Assembly (NCBI GenBank): GCA_026826555.1
Contig: JAKSZT010054324.1
Location: 434,001-498,000 of the forward strand
From: Tolypeutes matacus
Lineage: Eukaryota > Chordata > Mammalia > Cingulata > Chlamyphoridae
DNA length: 64,000 nt
Direction: 5' to 3'
Shown: piece after piece, positions 24,805-37,019 of the stretch
Numbering within the stretch: the stretch's first letter is position 1
How the letters are laid out: each line of letters opens with the position of its first letter
Position numbers and translations under genes: made by a program
Notes under the pieces: generated by a model
What the model was told of the DNA's origin: nothing
Database searches by the model: none
What the model saw: only the letters and a program-made list of their open reading frames with translations

Positions 24805-25023
24805 CTTTATAGCAGGGGTTCTTAAGAAGGAGTCCATGAGCTTGAATTGAAATAAAAAAAAAAAAAAAAACATTATTGTTGTGGGCACTTGTTGGTGAGG
24901 GTATGATTTATTTATTAAATAATACACAGTATAGTGTGGACTTAGCAAGGGGTCCGTGGTTTTCACCCGACTGGCAAAGGGATCTGTGGAACAAAAAAAA
25001 AGTGAAGAACCCCTGCTCTATAA
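24805..25023. mobile_element. hAT-type non-autonomous DNA transposon inserted in the ERVL element
   Basis: The element spans 24813-25015. Terminal inverted repeats are CAGGGGTTCTTAA at the left and GAAGAACCCCTG at the right. The 8 bp flanks CTTTATAG (24805-24812) and CTCTATAA (25016-25023) match at 6 of 8 positions, and 8 bp is the hAT duplication size. It carries a 17-18 bp A-run (near 24853-24870) and no transposase frame, so it was mobilised in trans. It separates the ERVL internal region from its LTR. Confidence 0.7.
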
Positions 25024-25291
25024 CCTTACCCAGTAGATAAGCTCTTTCCCCAAAAGAACCCACATTCAATAACTGGTCCATGCAGGTGGTGCAAATATCT
25101 AGTCCCCTTGATTTTAACTGGGACAACTCTGAAAGGCCTCCCCAACTCCAGAACTCCCTGTGAATTGGCTGATGCCTTTTTGCATTGCAGAATCCTCATA
25201 GGTGTTGTTGCCAAGAGCACTCTCAGTAAACTTCCTTCAGGTGAAACACTGTCTCAGTCTATTTTCCAGGAACCCAAACTAAGACAAATTG
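25024..25291 (+). mobile_element. ERVL-type 3' LTR end
   Basis: The end CACTGTCTCAGTCTATTTTC followed by CAGGAACCCAAACTAAGACA is typical of ERVL-class (MLT2/LTR16-like) LTR termini. It lies just where the 3' LTR of the preceding internal region should be. It is diverged and its 5' boundary is blurred by the hAT insertion. Confidence 0.55.
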
Positions 25292-25589
25292 CTTTCCAAA
25301 AATGATGCTTGCAGTACATCACATTCATACTTGGCATATATTCATCTCGAAGTTACAAACAATTCTCTCTCTCGCAAACACACACACGCATCCATGCACC
25401 CAATCACTCTTTAAAACAGTCTATACACATCTTCATGATTAGATTCCAAGTAATCTCTCAACAACACAACCATCCCTTAATACTTACAGCCTTTGTTTTT
25501 TTCATCAATTTGGAGAGGCTTGACTATTACATACTGTTTCCTAAATCTATGTCCTTATATATGCTCTTCCTTTTATCTATGCTCCTCTA
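25292..25589. other. Unassigned sequence
   Basis: A short CACACAC-rich patch lies near 25378-25390. The frame at 25309-25608 shows no domain; it may overlap the start of the next L2 piece. Confidence 0.4.
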
Positions 25590-25690
25590 TCTACCCCTTA
25601 CTCGTTGAGCCAATTCACATTTGTCTATCAAATTTCAGCTCCAGTATCACTTCCTTTACAAGGCATTCCCTGCCTTCTAGGTTTGCAGCT
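25590..25690 (+). repeat. L2 LINE fragment
   Basis: Shows the L2 block 'AAATTTCAGCTCCAGTATCACTTCCTTTACAAGGCATTCCCTGCC' in pieces. Short and diverged. Confidence 0.55.
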
Positions 25691-26929
25691 AGTGAGATGT
25701 GAAATAAAAAATTAGTTGTAGACGTGCTGATTTTAAGGTTATACCAGGCCCTCTAAATGGAAACTCAGGACAAGAGAACAGAAATATGTTTAACATTAAT
25801 ATATCACATATTGCAGGAAAAAGATTTTTAAAGTGAATTTAGGAAGTTTTATTGGGCATAAAATTTATAAGGTTTTGTGTGTTTCAAATCAAAGAAAGTC
25901 AATGCAATGAAAAGAAAGCAGGCTGGAACCAGGATTATGATTGTGGGACTCTTTCATTGGAAATAATAATAGATTATACACATGTAGCACCTCTATACTA
26001 ACTTCAAAAACTCATTATGTATAAGTGAATTTGAGTATAAATATTTTTTAATCTAGCAAAATAGTAAAATAAGTTGGTTTTGTTATCTATTGCCTATTTG
26101 CATTTCCTAGAATCATGCTTCACCCAGGGGATCAAAATCCTTATGTTGGAATTGCAACACACCAAGCATAGCCAACTTTTCAAAGAAGGAAAATATAGTG
26201 GGTACAAAATAAATAAGAGAACTTGGATTTTTCATTTCTCCTTTGGCTTCCTCCATAAATCCACATTTTAATCCTAGTAAAGTACAGAAGCCTGATCTCC
26301 TGCTTTCCTTTTAGAAAGGATTGCCTTGTTAAAGTTCACTTCAGCCTTGTGGGTCAACGTAATATAATAGAGAACGATGCTGTTTATATGCCCCCCTTCA
26401 TACACATGACACATGCCTTCCCTACACACAAACTATTCATAGGGATAGGATAAAAAATGGCAGCTCTTCAAATATATATAGCCACATGATAGTTTTTCAA
26501 AGACAGTGAAATAAATTTAAAAACCCTCCTTTTCCACAAAAATAATATTACTGTTCAAAAGTAAAGACAAAAATAAAAGTGGGAGCTATTTACAGTAGCA
26601 ACAGTCCTTCTTCTACCATTTATGACCTAAAATTACATTCCTCAGTAAGGTTGATTCCTGATAGACCAGAAATTCTAATTATGATCAATGGCAGAATCCA
26701 ATGATGACAACGGATTGGTGTCACTCATGGCCAGCCAAGGGCAACCTTCTCCACTGCTACTAAGCTTTACAAATTGGGCCAGGTTGCTTTGTAAGAATAA
26801 TGAAAAAATCTTCTGATAGAATATTTAGATGGTTGCATTTTTAGTCAGTACATTCAAAGTTTTCTCTAGATTCTCAAGCATAGGCAGGTGTAATTTTAAA
26901 ATAGTATTGCTGATAGATGAAGAATACAG
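25691..26929. other. Unassigned AT-rich sequence
   Basis: No gene or repeat family recognised; the frame at 26074-26271 has no domain. Confidence 0.45.
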
Positions 26930-27155
26930 GTGTTCTTCCTTTGTCTGCCACTTATCAATTCCATGACCTGGTCAATTCTCTTAACCACTGGCAGCCACAA
27001 TTTCCCAATTTGTAAAATAATAATAAATTTTCTGCATCATAGAGTTGTTGCGAGGATTAAAAGTAATTGCTCATTTAATTCATTTAACTCAGGGGTTGGC
27101 CCTTAATAGGGGACCAACAAATGTTAATTATTTTTATTATTGCTATCATTAATAT
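26930..27155 (+). repeat. MIR SINE
   Basis: Complete MIR block order: TGCCACTTATCAATTCCATGACCT, then CTTAACCACTGG, then TTCCCAATTTGTAAAATAATAAT, then ATAGAGTTGTTGCGAGGATTAAA, then the end ACCAACAAATGTTAATTATT. The best preserved MIR in the window. Confidence 0.8.
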
Positions 27156-28099
27156 TAGGAAGGGAATTTTAGTCAAGCAAAAATATATTTCTTAAAATTA
27201 TACTAAATCCTATCATAGAATACAAATTAAGAATCAAAATATAAAATATTATATAGATTTTATTGACAAATTAAGATATGGACTTAATATGATATTGGCA
27301 TATTGTCAGTTTGAAAGAAGTTCCATGACTGACAGTTCACACCAAAATCGTGGAAACATAGTTTCCAGGGAATATAAAGCACATTTAACTTATTAAATAG
27401 AACCAACTTGCCTCACCAGTAGGATCTACCTGAATCCTTTTCTGTGGCTCCATATCTGATAACATGTAAAATACATCCAATTTCCAGGCTGATGCTTGTG
27501 TCACTGGTCTTCTTGTCATTCCTGTCTTTATTATATTCTCATGTTCTCTCACAAAGTTAACCATGTCTCTCCTGGAACTCTGTCATTTCATTGACCCAAC
27601 AAATTCTGACCTAGACACATTTTCACTTTTCTGGAAAAATCTTTCTTCTAAATTTTCTAATATTTAAAAACTGCATGATCATCTGAAGGTATCCCATTTC
27701 CATGGATGTTCTTTTTCCTTAGTATAAGAACTAAGTACAGAGCAGGCTTCATATGCTCTGGTTTTTTCATTTTTTTTTTCCATGTACTTCATGACACTTT
27801 GTTAGAAATGAGAAGTTAGGTGCTGATTTCTGTTAGTCATGTTTCTCCTGATTCATTACCCCTTGTCCAAAAAGTTTTCAGTTATTTTAGTTAGCTCTGG
27901 AGATTTTCAGATTGGTTTGGTAGGTACCAGTTATTTCATACAGACTCAGAATCTTTTGCCATGAGGCTTGCTATCAGCAAATGTTTGATTTCCCCCCATT
28001 TTCCTTGATCTAATTACTCACAAACCTTCCCATTCTATTTGTCTGCCTCAGAAGCTCCACCTGTTTGGTCAAATAATTAAATAATCAATTTCCAGTACC
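27156..28099. other. Unassigned AT-rich sequence
   Basis: No gene or repeat family recognised; a T-run lies near 27770. Confidence 0.45.
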
Positions 28100-28530
28100 T
28101 GTTCCTGACTGCTGTGTACATCTGTTGAGTAGAATCCTCCAAGGATCCAATTCCTTAACTCAGCAGCAAGCTGGAGATCTTTCTGGAGTGCTGAACGTTC
28201 TACAAAGGGCTTGTCTTCCTTCACCTCAAACTCCTCCAGCAGGTTATCCTCACCTCAAACTCCCCCACCAGGTTATCCTCCAGCTCTCAGCAGGTTTTTC
28301 CTTCCTCTGCCTTCTCAGCTTCAGTCTTAAATTTCCCCGTACCTTCCCCACAGGAGTCGCTCCAGCTGGACCCAGGCTCAGGCCCTGCTCTGCAGGCTGG
28401 TGTGACCGAAGAGAAGCCGTGGGGCGTGATGGGCTTCCCAGATCTCACAGAACCGTAGGGAGGCAGTTAGCTCTGCCGCAGTCTGGTTGACGTCTGGCTT
28501 TGCATCACTGCTCACCATGTTATCAGAGAG
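28100..28530. other. G+C-richer island of unknown nature
   Basis: This 430 bp stretch stands out from its AT-rich surroundings and keeps several CpGs (near 28360, 28407-28435, 28480). It contains a 29 bp direct duplication at 28222-28279. A 121-residue frame (28125-28490) spans it but has no domain, no conserved signature I know and no splice context. It could be a fragment of an unrecognised LTR or other repeat, or an old exon-like relic. Confidence 0.4.
28222..28279. repeat. Two-unit 29 bp tandem duplication
   Basis: Units 28222-28250 and 28251-28279 both begin CACCTCAAACTC and end CAGGTTATCCT or CCAGGTTATCCT. They differ at two positions. Confidence 0.9.
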
Positions 28531-29064
28531 ACTACCAATAAGGTATTTGGGTGAAATATATAAATTCTTTAAAAAGTAACTTTTTTTTTCCCTGCCATAT
28601 TTGTGAAGGAAGAGCAACAGCCTGAATCCCAATACTGGAAAGGGGGGCAGGACCGAACGCCTTGAGATGCAGGTGCCTGCTCAGGTAAGATACCTTTTAA
28701 AACAGGAGTTTCAAAGGTGTTTGTGAAGATCTCTAACTTTTTATTTTTCTTGGATTGTTGATTCACATGGTTGGATATTTTTCAACGTGAAATATTTAAA
28801 AGTTCATGTAACAAGAATTTTGTGTTTTCAACTTTCTTGTATAGAACTGTACAAAAATGGGTCTCTGAAAACATCGATATATTTGTAGAGTATAACAAAC
28901 TGGAATTCTTGTTTTAGACTTAAAATATGTAGTTTTATGTGATCTTTGATAGCAAGCTGGGTACTAAATAAGACTTGAAAGATATCACATATCCAAAACT
29001 AACATAATGATGGCCAAGTGACAGTTTGATTAATCTTTTTCATGCAGGAAAAGAGGAAAAGGCA
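28531..29064. other. Unassigned AT-rich sequence
   Basis: No gene or repeat family recognised. Confidence 0.45.
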
Positions 29065-29537
29065 TATTTTAGTTTCCTGGCTTCTAAAGCAAATACCATG
29101 CAATGGGGTGGCTTAAAAAACAGCAATTTATTGGCCCACAGTTATGAGTCTAGGAAAAGTTCAAAATCAAGGTGTCATCAAAGCAGTGATTTCTCCCAGA
29201 AGACTGTAGTGTTATGGAGTTTGTTTCTAGTGATCCTTGGTCCTTGGCTTTTCTGTCACATGAGAATGCTAATGGAAGCCTCTCCTGGCTTTTTCCTTCT
29301 CTTCTGAGCTCCACTGAATTTCAGCCTCTGGTTGCCTCCTTTGGCTTTTTCTCTTTCTGTGGCCTTCCTTATAAGGCCTTCAATAATAGGATTAAAACCA
29401 ATCCTGATTCAGTTGGAGGACATCTTAACTGACATAACCTCATCAAAAGATCCTATTTACAATGAGTTCACACTCACAGGAATAGATTAAGTTGAATTTC
29501 TTACCCCTCTAGGCTACATAGCTTCAAACCACCAGAA
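29065..29537 (-). mobile_element. Solo LTR, MaLR/ERVL-like, older copy
   Basis: The complement of this region carries, in order, the blocks of the LTRs at 3911 and 22633: a start near GGTTTGAAG, CTATTCCTGTGAGTGTGAAC, GTAAATAGGATCTTTTGATGAGG, TAATCC and a final GGAAACTAAAA. It is more diverged and I see no clear target duplication. The frames at 29026 and 29214 read through it. Confidence 0.6.
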
Positions 29538-30499
29538 AGTGTGTTGTTTTGGGCAGATGTTGCTAAGTTTCACTGAGTGTTAAGTTTAAGGTCTGTGATA
29601 GCGCTTTAGTGGTACTAGAAGAACAAAAGGAAGAAAGGTACTAGGTCAAAGACTGTCACCTCCAATTTTGTGATTATGTTGTACGGACAACCATACGGCT
29701 TGAGCAGCAAAACCTGAAACCTATGCATATATATTTTGAACGTTCTATTGTATTAGGAAATACCTCTGTATGGACCAGATCTTGGAAGAGTTTTGTTGCA
29801 GGTATAGGTTTAATTCTGTTTCCCAGCAAATCCCCACAACTTTTATATGTGCAATTTCATAATCATATCACTTGCCCTACTTATATATTACCTAATTCTG
29901 TTCTTTTTGCTTTTTTAACATTTATCTGTTTTCTTGGTTATTTAATAAATTTCTTTGAGGGAAGACCTATTTAATTTGTTCTTTTTCCAGTCAGTACATG
30001 TAGTAAGAGTCTAGTATTGCTTGTTTTTTAAATGAAATAAATACCTATTCAAGCGTATCTGAAATAGTTAATGAAATAGTTAATGATATGGATGTATGTC
30101 TACTATGAGTGGCAATTTAATGAGTATATTTTATGCATTAACACAAAAATCAATTATAACTTTTATACATCCTACATAATTATGTAACTTTGCTTTTTCT
30201 CTAATTGTTAGTTCTCCATTACATACAAATTGAATCAATCTATAATTTATTGTTAAACTGGGACTCAAATTTTGAGAGTAAAAGATGGAGAAATTACTGC
30301 TGTGTCAGGTAATTCAGGACCCTTTAAATAAAAATTTTCAATAGAGATATTTTTTATCAAATGCAGTATGCTTTCATTAGCCTAAGATTTTCTACAGCCA
30401 TCCTATGTAAAATAGCATTTCCCAAAGCTATACTGTATTCTTTGTTATGCTCTCTATTCCCTTTTTAAATAGTAATAGCACATAATACACTGTAATAAT
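29538..30499. other. Unassigned AT-rich sequence
   Basis: Contains a small direct repeat GAAATAGTTAAT twice at 30061-30084. A short stretch at 29688-29725 resembles the LTR 3' end (GCTTGAGCAGCAAAACC). No gene seen. Confidence 0.45.
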
Positions 30500-30770
30500 A
30501 ACTAACACATAAAGAACAGTTCTTAGTGTTTTACATATGTTAATTTATTTATTAACACACAATAATATTGAGATAGATACCTGTGATTTACAAACTAGAA
30601 AATGGGCACAGAGAGGCTTAGTAATGTTTCTAATGTAATACAGCTTGTAAGTGTGTGTGTGTGTGTGGGGGGAGATTGGGGTTCGGAGTTGCTAGATTTC
30701 AAAACCTGTAAGTCTGCCTTCAGAATTTGTGCTCTCAACAACCATGCCAAACTGTCTTCTACTTTCATTT
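30500..30770 (-). repeat. MIR SINE containing a (GT)n tract
   Basis: Complement-order MIR blocks: ACAGAGAGGCTTAGTAATG, CAGCTTGTAAGT, then TCTGCCTTCAGAATTTGTGCTC and CAACCATGCC. A GT dinucleotide run at 30651-30667 expanded inside it. Confidence 0.65.
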
Positions 30771-30789
30771 AACCTATTGTGTGTGTATT

Positions 30790-30975
30790 TGTTGTTGATC
30801 TCTTTATTTTCTGTCTCCCCACCAAGCTCTATGCTCCACAAGAGTAGAAATTTTGTTTATTATTTTATTTTAGTTTATTTACTTTTACTGCTGAACCACA
30901 TTGCCTAGAATATTGCCTGACCTATATTAGGCCTTCATATCTTTATAGAATGAATAAATGAGTGAATGAATCATT
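30790..30975 (+). repeat. L2 LINE 3' end
   Basis: Ends with the L2-like signature: TCTATGCTCCACAAGAGTAGAAATT, then ATTGCCTAGAATATTGCCTG, then GAATGAATAAATGAGTGAATG. Confidence 0.65.
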
Positions 30976-31635
30976 ATCAACTTTACATCTACATTATTTT
31001 CACACATATACCCTTTGACAATGTCACATGTATGACTTCAGAGACTTAACTTTTAACCCTTTCTAGTGGGTCCATTTTAAACCTAGGTAAGGAGCAAGAC
31101 TATCTATATGTAGCAAACCATGAACCGTAGTAATCCTATAAATAACTAATGTCAAAACTGAAAAATAAAGCCAAGTAGACAATCCAAAGTGACTATGAAG
31201 TTGTAGAACCTATTTAAGGTGAAGCATAAACAACCAGTACCAGAATAAAGCAAGAGAGTTTAAAACTGAGACTGTAACAAAAAGAGAGGTAAGTGAGACT
31301 TGTGGAACAGTACTGTCCAAAGTGTATTGCATGCACATTTTAGTACACACAAAGGGGAAAGCATAGTAGTTCCAGAAGAAAATTTAAGAACCTCAATAGT
31401 TATTTTTATTTCAACTTTCTTAAGTTCCATTGGTTTGTAAGATGTTTAGTGTACCTAATATGCTAGAGTTTTTCAGATGCAAAATTCATAAATAAATTTA
31501 TGTATATATTATTGAAGGGAGATTGTGCTTAAAATTTTCAGATTAGGTGATCAAGTAAAGTAGTTTTACGATTGTTGCAGGTGATTTTTAGGCCACCTGA
31601 AAAAGAAGCAATTTTAAAACTTGGCTATCAACTGG
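30976..31635. other. Unassigned AT-rich sequence
   Basis: No gene or repeat family recognised. Confidence 0.45.
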
Positions 31636-32255
31636 AATTTAATTGTCTCAATAACCCTTCTTATAGTTCTGTTATGTCATAATGGAATCTTGTGCCCTTA
31701 CGAAGGCCTGCAAGAGGCTACACAATGTGATCTAATGACCTATTGCCTCTTTGCTGTACGGCATCATTCCCTTCTGCTCTTGCCTTGTTTTCTCAGCTCC
31801 AGCCCCACTGGCCCCCACGTTGTTCCTCAAACATGCTCAGAACTCAGGACTTTTCTCTTCCTGTTATGCTCTTTCTTTCAACTGTCCCCAGCACTGGGAC
31901 CTAAAATTCTTCAACTCTTTTATCCTTAAAATTGCATTGTGGCATAATCTGACTACCTTTTGTAAATTTCAACCCACCCTCCCAAAGTCCCTTTCATTTT
32001 TCCTTGCTTTTTTTTTTTTTTTTTTTCTTTAGCACTTACCAGTTCTCTTATACTAAAACACATACCACATTTAAAATTTGGTAATTTTGGTAATTCTGTT
32101 AGTTATTGTATTTATTATTGATGTTGCCATACTTGAGTATAATCTTTATGTGGGCAGAGACTTGATTGCTTTATCTCTTGCTCTATCTCCAGGTTCTAAA
32201 ATTGATCCTTACTAATGTAGTTTCTCAATAAGTATTTGCTAAACAAATTTAGTAA
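31636..32255 (+). repeat. L2 LINE 3' part, about 600 bp
   Basis: A long L2 copy with consecutive recognisable blocks: AGCTCCAGCCCCACTGGCC, TGTTCCTCAAACATGCTCAG, then TTAGCACTTACCAG, and the end TCTTTATGTGGGCAGAGACTTG followed by TCTCAATAAGTATTTGCT. A T-run at about 32009-32028 interrupts it. The frames at 31621-31929 and 31751-32032 are relics of or chance readings through L2. Confidence 0.75.
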
Positions 32256-32405
32256 CTTGTGGTTATTGCAGTGTTTTCAAATATTGAGTAATACTATAGC
32301 CTTTGATATGGCACTTTTCTAGAATTCAAAGCAAAGTCAAACCATAAAATTCCCTTAATTAATTTGGATCAAACCCAGAAAATTTATATAAAATTGTATT
32401 GTGTT

Positions 32406-32620
32406 TAAAAATATTATGGGGAAGCGGCTGTGGCTCAATCAGTAGGGCTCCCGTTTACCATATGGGAGGCCCCGGGTTCGGTTCCCAGGGCCTCCTGGTG
32501 AAGGCAAGCCCGCCCACACGGCGTGGTTAGCTGACCCAGCGAGCACAAGCAGCAAGGGGGGTGGATAAATGAATAAATAAATAAAATCTTAAAAAAATAA
32601 AATAAAATAAAAATATTATG
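32406..32620 (+). mobile_element. DAS-type tRNA-derived SINE, copy 2, with exact 13 bp target duplication
   Basis: The body 32419-32607 starts GGGAAGCGGCTGTGGCTC, with the A box inside the first 30 bp and the B box GGTTCGGTTCC near 32475. It ends in a (TAAA/TAAAA)n tail. TAAAAATATTATG is found at both 32406-32418 and 32608-32620, exact. The SINE keeps many CpGs, which suggests modest age. The frame at 32435-32665 is an antisense reading. Confidence 0.9.
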
Positions 32621-33439
32621 AGTTTTGTGAAAAATTTTTTCAATTGTGTTTATTCGTTTATTCATTGTATATGTGCCAAAGAGCTAAAGGAATAAGCTAA
32701 AATTAATAACCAAGATATTACTTTAAAAGCCTTTTACAATTCATGTGTCCTTTCTTGCAAAAAAACTTTTAGACTTTTCATAAATATATAATTTATAGAA
32801 ATTACAGCACTGATTGTTGGAAGATCCATTTAAAAGTCATTCTGGGGCCATAATATTAATACCAATGTTTCTGATAATCTATAATTGAAATGTCAACTTG
32901 CATGCACAATTTAATACAATCCACATCTTAGTATGTCCATGGCCATTTTGAAAACTCCATCTGTTACATTTAAATATCATATCTTGATGACAGAATTATA
33001 GGTACGCATGCATTGAGCCTGTTTACCAAATATCCAATAACTAATTGACTTTGTACTGGGATGTAATAAGATAGAGCAAATACTTGACATATGATGGGCA
33101 GTATACAATGGGAATAAAAGCCATATTGGGATCAAAATTGTATTTTCAATCAACTGTGGAAAAACAATGTATAAATCACATGAAGAGGTGAAGAGGTGCA
33201 CAGATTATAAAAGTATGAAATAGACTGCAGGAAAAATCTGCATTGAAATTTTTAAAAGACAGAGTATCAACTTAAAATATTAAAATTAAACCATCATAAA
33301 TGCCTTTTAATTTGAAATAATCTGTTACAAATTAAACATTCTGAATGAAGAAATAAATGGTGATTTTTCTGTCTTATGTTTATTGATTCATTTATATGAC
33401 ATTATTTTGTCTTAATGCCAATTACAAGTATAGCACTAA
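32621..33439. other. Unassigned AT-rich sequence
   Basis: No gene or repeat family recognised. Confidence 0.45.
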
Positions 33440-33650
33440 GAAAATAAAAACAATATTACTACTGATAATTATTAATTATTGGGAATTACTATATACCAGA
33501 TTTGTAATAAATTACCTTAAATTCACAGTGCTTCTTGGTTAGGTAGTTTATTATTATCCCATTTGTTGATGTTAAAATTGGTGTTCAGACTACATGAATT
33601 GCTAAAGATCACACAACTGTAAATGTGCTAGCTAATAAGGTAATTATTTG
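33440..33650 (-). repeat. MIR SINE
   Basis: Complement-order blocks: TTATTATTATCCCATTTGTTGATG, then TTGCTAAAGATCACACAACTGTAAATG. The distal part is lost or diverged. Confidence 0.55.
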
Positions 33651-35174
33651 ATAAATATTTTTCTATGTATCTAGGAGTTTAAAATATTGATTGTAAGACA
33701 ATTTCACTCTTACAGAAGACTGCTTTGTTTCATTTACAGGGAATATGATTATCAGAATTCAAAGATTTATTAGACTGAAAAGATTTCATGTAGTAGATGA
33801 TATCTATATATTACCTTATGTATTTGCAGAGTGTTAAGCACCAGAGGGCATTTCAGATTGAGAGTATGAGCAAAGAATCATAGTTAAAATGGAGGAAAAT
33901 AAATACATTACATGAAACTGGTTTAACAGAGGTAAATATTTTATATCAGCTTGATTTAACAGAGGTTCATGTTGAGGAAGATAAGGTATACAAATTAAAA
34001 ATTTGTGGAAATGCCTAGGTAGGAAGCTTGGCTTTTTATTGCTGTTGTTGTTCCTATATGAAAGGAATGCATTCCAGATTGTTGAGCAAGTAGACAAAAA
34101 AAAACAAATCAAAAGTTTGTCAGTGGTATGAGGATAGATTAAAATGCTAAGAAACATATACAAGGGTACTATTTTTGATGAAAAATGAGACTCATTTAGA
34201 TGGTTTTTGTACAAAGGGAAAGAGAATACAGATACTAGATGATCAATTAATAAAGATATAGGATGCCTGTAAGACCAAAATTAGAACCAGAAATAACCTG
34301 AATTATATTGAATGAGGATCACTCGGACACAGCATTATATCATCTGTATTTTAGGTCTTTATCTTTTATGTTCCTGAAAGCCTTCTTTTTGTTTGTTTTG
34401 TTTGTTTAAATCTCTGTTGATAAAGTTAAGCTGATTATATTGGTTTGGTATTTATAATAAAATGAAGTAAAAGAATTCCATTGGACTCATCTCACATATA
34501 AAGGAAAGGATAATTACAACCAAAGCCTATGTTTATCCAGAGTTAAACCCATAATTGGTGTCTATCTAAATAATTGTGTGTTTGTTTTCTAATATCTTGA
34601 ACATTCTGTAGTCATTAAGTACAGTCAGCTGCAATCCTACAATTATAAATATTTGCCATCTTCATTCCAGATAAATAATTCACTTAAATATGTTCCTATC
34701 ATACAACATGTTCTTTTTTTAAAAAAAAAATTATATGTCTGGGGAAGTAATCCTCAAGCAAGAAGACAAACCACAGTTTCTTGTTTGAGGCAGTAATTAC
34801 TGTACCTGATTTTCATGATCCCTCAGTTTTAGAATTATTGCCTGGGCCAGGTAAATCCTTATCCTTATTTTATATAATCTGTTGTATCATTCCTTCTAAT
34901 TCTTAACTATAGGCACTTTTTCTAATTCACTGTCTTTAGCAACCCTTCAGTGTTTAGGTCATATTAGAGCTGCCCATGACCATAATGTCATCTGGTAGAT
35001 GTTGTTTTACCCTTCCATTTTATAAAATAAATGAGTCTCAGGATTGTATGCTAGAATCACTGAATGGTTTGGTATTTTTTGACCTCTAGTTTTTAGGTGT
35101 TTCAAAGATATGACCCCTATGATGTTTAGCTGTAAATTGTAATCCCATCTGTGTCATTGTTTTAGTTTAGTTTA
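33651..35174. other. Unassigned AT-rich sequence
   Basis: The 126-residue minus-strand frame at 33834-34214 has no domain or coding signature. An A-run lies near 34092-34102. No repeat family recognised. Confidence 0.45.
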
Positions 35175-35995
35175 GTTTTTGTTATTTTAATTGGTTCGAT
35201 TTACATGTAACATAATGCGCAGATTTCAGTTATGAAATTCCTTGAGTATTAATGTATATACACCCATATAAATACCATCCCAGATAAGACAGCCATTCCC
35301 AACATTCCAGAAAGTAGCTGCATGCCCTTTCCAAGCAAATCAGCTCCATTTTCCCACCCCTTTCTGAATGCAAATACTATTCTGATTTTACTATCAATTT
35401 AACTGCTCTAGAAATTTATATGAATGTAATCATACAGTCTCTATTTCTTTGGTTTCATTCACTCAATAAAATATTTTTTAGATTCATCCATGCTATCATG
35501 TGTATTAGTAGTTCACATACTTTTATTGTTGATATTGATCGACATTTGATGTGTTTACAATTTGAACATATACTTACAGTCATTTTATGGACATAAAATT
35601 TCATTTAAGTAGATAATTAGTAGTAGAATTACCTGGTCATAGGGTAGTTTTAAATTTGTAAGAAAAAGTCAAAATGTTTTCCAAAGGAATTAGATCATTT
35701 TACCATTCCACCAGTATACATGAGTTTCCCTTGTTCCACATCATCCTCAATAAACTTGGTAATTTTATTCTTTTTAAATTGTAGCCATTTTAGTGGGTTT
35801 GAAGTGATATATCATGGTGATTTTAATTTGCATTTCCTTGATTACTAATAAGATTGGACAAAATTTAAACTCTTGCCCATGAGTATATATTCTTTTTAAG
35901 TTATGTTCTATTCTTTGTCCAATTTTAAAATGGACTATCTTCTTTTTTATGCAGTTGTAGCAGATCTGTAAATATTCTAGTTTCTTCTTGCTTCT
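35175..35995 (-). mobile_element. Old L1 3' end (minus strand)
   Basis: Complement-order L1 3' blocks: TTTCATTCACTCAATAAAAT, ATTCATCCATGCTATCATGTG, TACCTGGTCATAGGGTAG, ACCATTCCACCAGTATAC, then TTTTAATTTGCATTTCCTTGATTACTAAT. No frame survives. Confidence 0.7.
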
Positions 35996-36082
35996 GCATT
36001 TCCTTTGTTGCTATAAACATTTCACCATTTTCCAGACTTCCAACAAAGTTGATTCTCACAGTTTTTGTTCATTTTTTGAAGT

Positions 36083-36289
36083 TATGCTGTCACAATCCAA
36101 GAAACACCAAAGAATGCTGGTGACTACCAGAAGCTAGCAAGAGGCAAGGAAGGATCTCTCCAGCAATAGCATGGCCCTGCTGACACATTAATTTTGGAGT
36201 TCTAGCATTAAGAAGTGGGAGTAAATAAATTTCTATTGTTTTAAGTCACCCAGTTTGTGGTACTTACGGCAGCCCTGAGAACTAATGCA
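36083..36289 (+). mobile_element. MaLR-type LTR, 3' part only
   Basis: Matches the MST/MLT1-style LTR 3' half: CCAGAAGCTAGCAAGAGGCAAGGAAGGAT, GCATGGCCCTGCTGACAC, then AATAAATTTCTATTGTTTTAAG, then CCCAGTTTGTGGTACTT and a terminal ACTAATGCA. The 5' half is missing. Confidence 0.75.
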
Positions 36290-37019
36290 GTTAGAACTAA
36301 TGAGTTGAGGTGAAAGCTAATACTAAAAATGGATTATGTGGAAACTTACAGCCTGGAAGACATTGTGGTAAGAATTTTGCATTTATTTTCTCAAGTTATT
36401 CCTTCTTATATAACTATGAGGAGCCTACTAATATGCTTAGTTTAAAGTTGCGATACTTAGATTAAGAAGGGTTGTTTTTCTTCATGGTGTATAAAAAGAA
36501 TAGACAATATTGAAGTTCTCTCTGACCCAAGAGCTTCTACTCTTTACACCCAAAATTTAATTAACCAGAAAGAAAAACACAGCATATTTCTCCGAGCATA
36601 ATTTGGAAAATGTGATGCTCCAAATCAGAATATATTATGTGACATTCATTTTCATCACATCTCGATAGTTAGGTGAAAATTTTAAATGCTCAACTTACAA
36701 ACCTAAATTATTACTACTAATGACTGTTGTACTAACATTGTCACTAGGTTGAATTCTATACACCTTCAAAAAAAAAAACCCAAACAACAACGATAATACA
36801 AAACACAATTACAGTCTTATTTTTACATTTATCTGACATTCAATTCATCCTACCTCCCAATTTTAGTTAATAAGGACAAAGAAAAGCAAAATTAAAATCA
36901 ATAAACTTAAAAATATATTTTAAATAAACAATTGAGAATATATTGCCCTATTTCAATTAACCCACCAATATTTGCCACCAAATAGTCCCTTATCTTAGTT
37001 TTTCAGTTTTGTAACGTCC
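36290..37019. other. Unassigned AT-rich sequence
   Basis: No gene or repeat family recognised. Confidence 0.45.
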
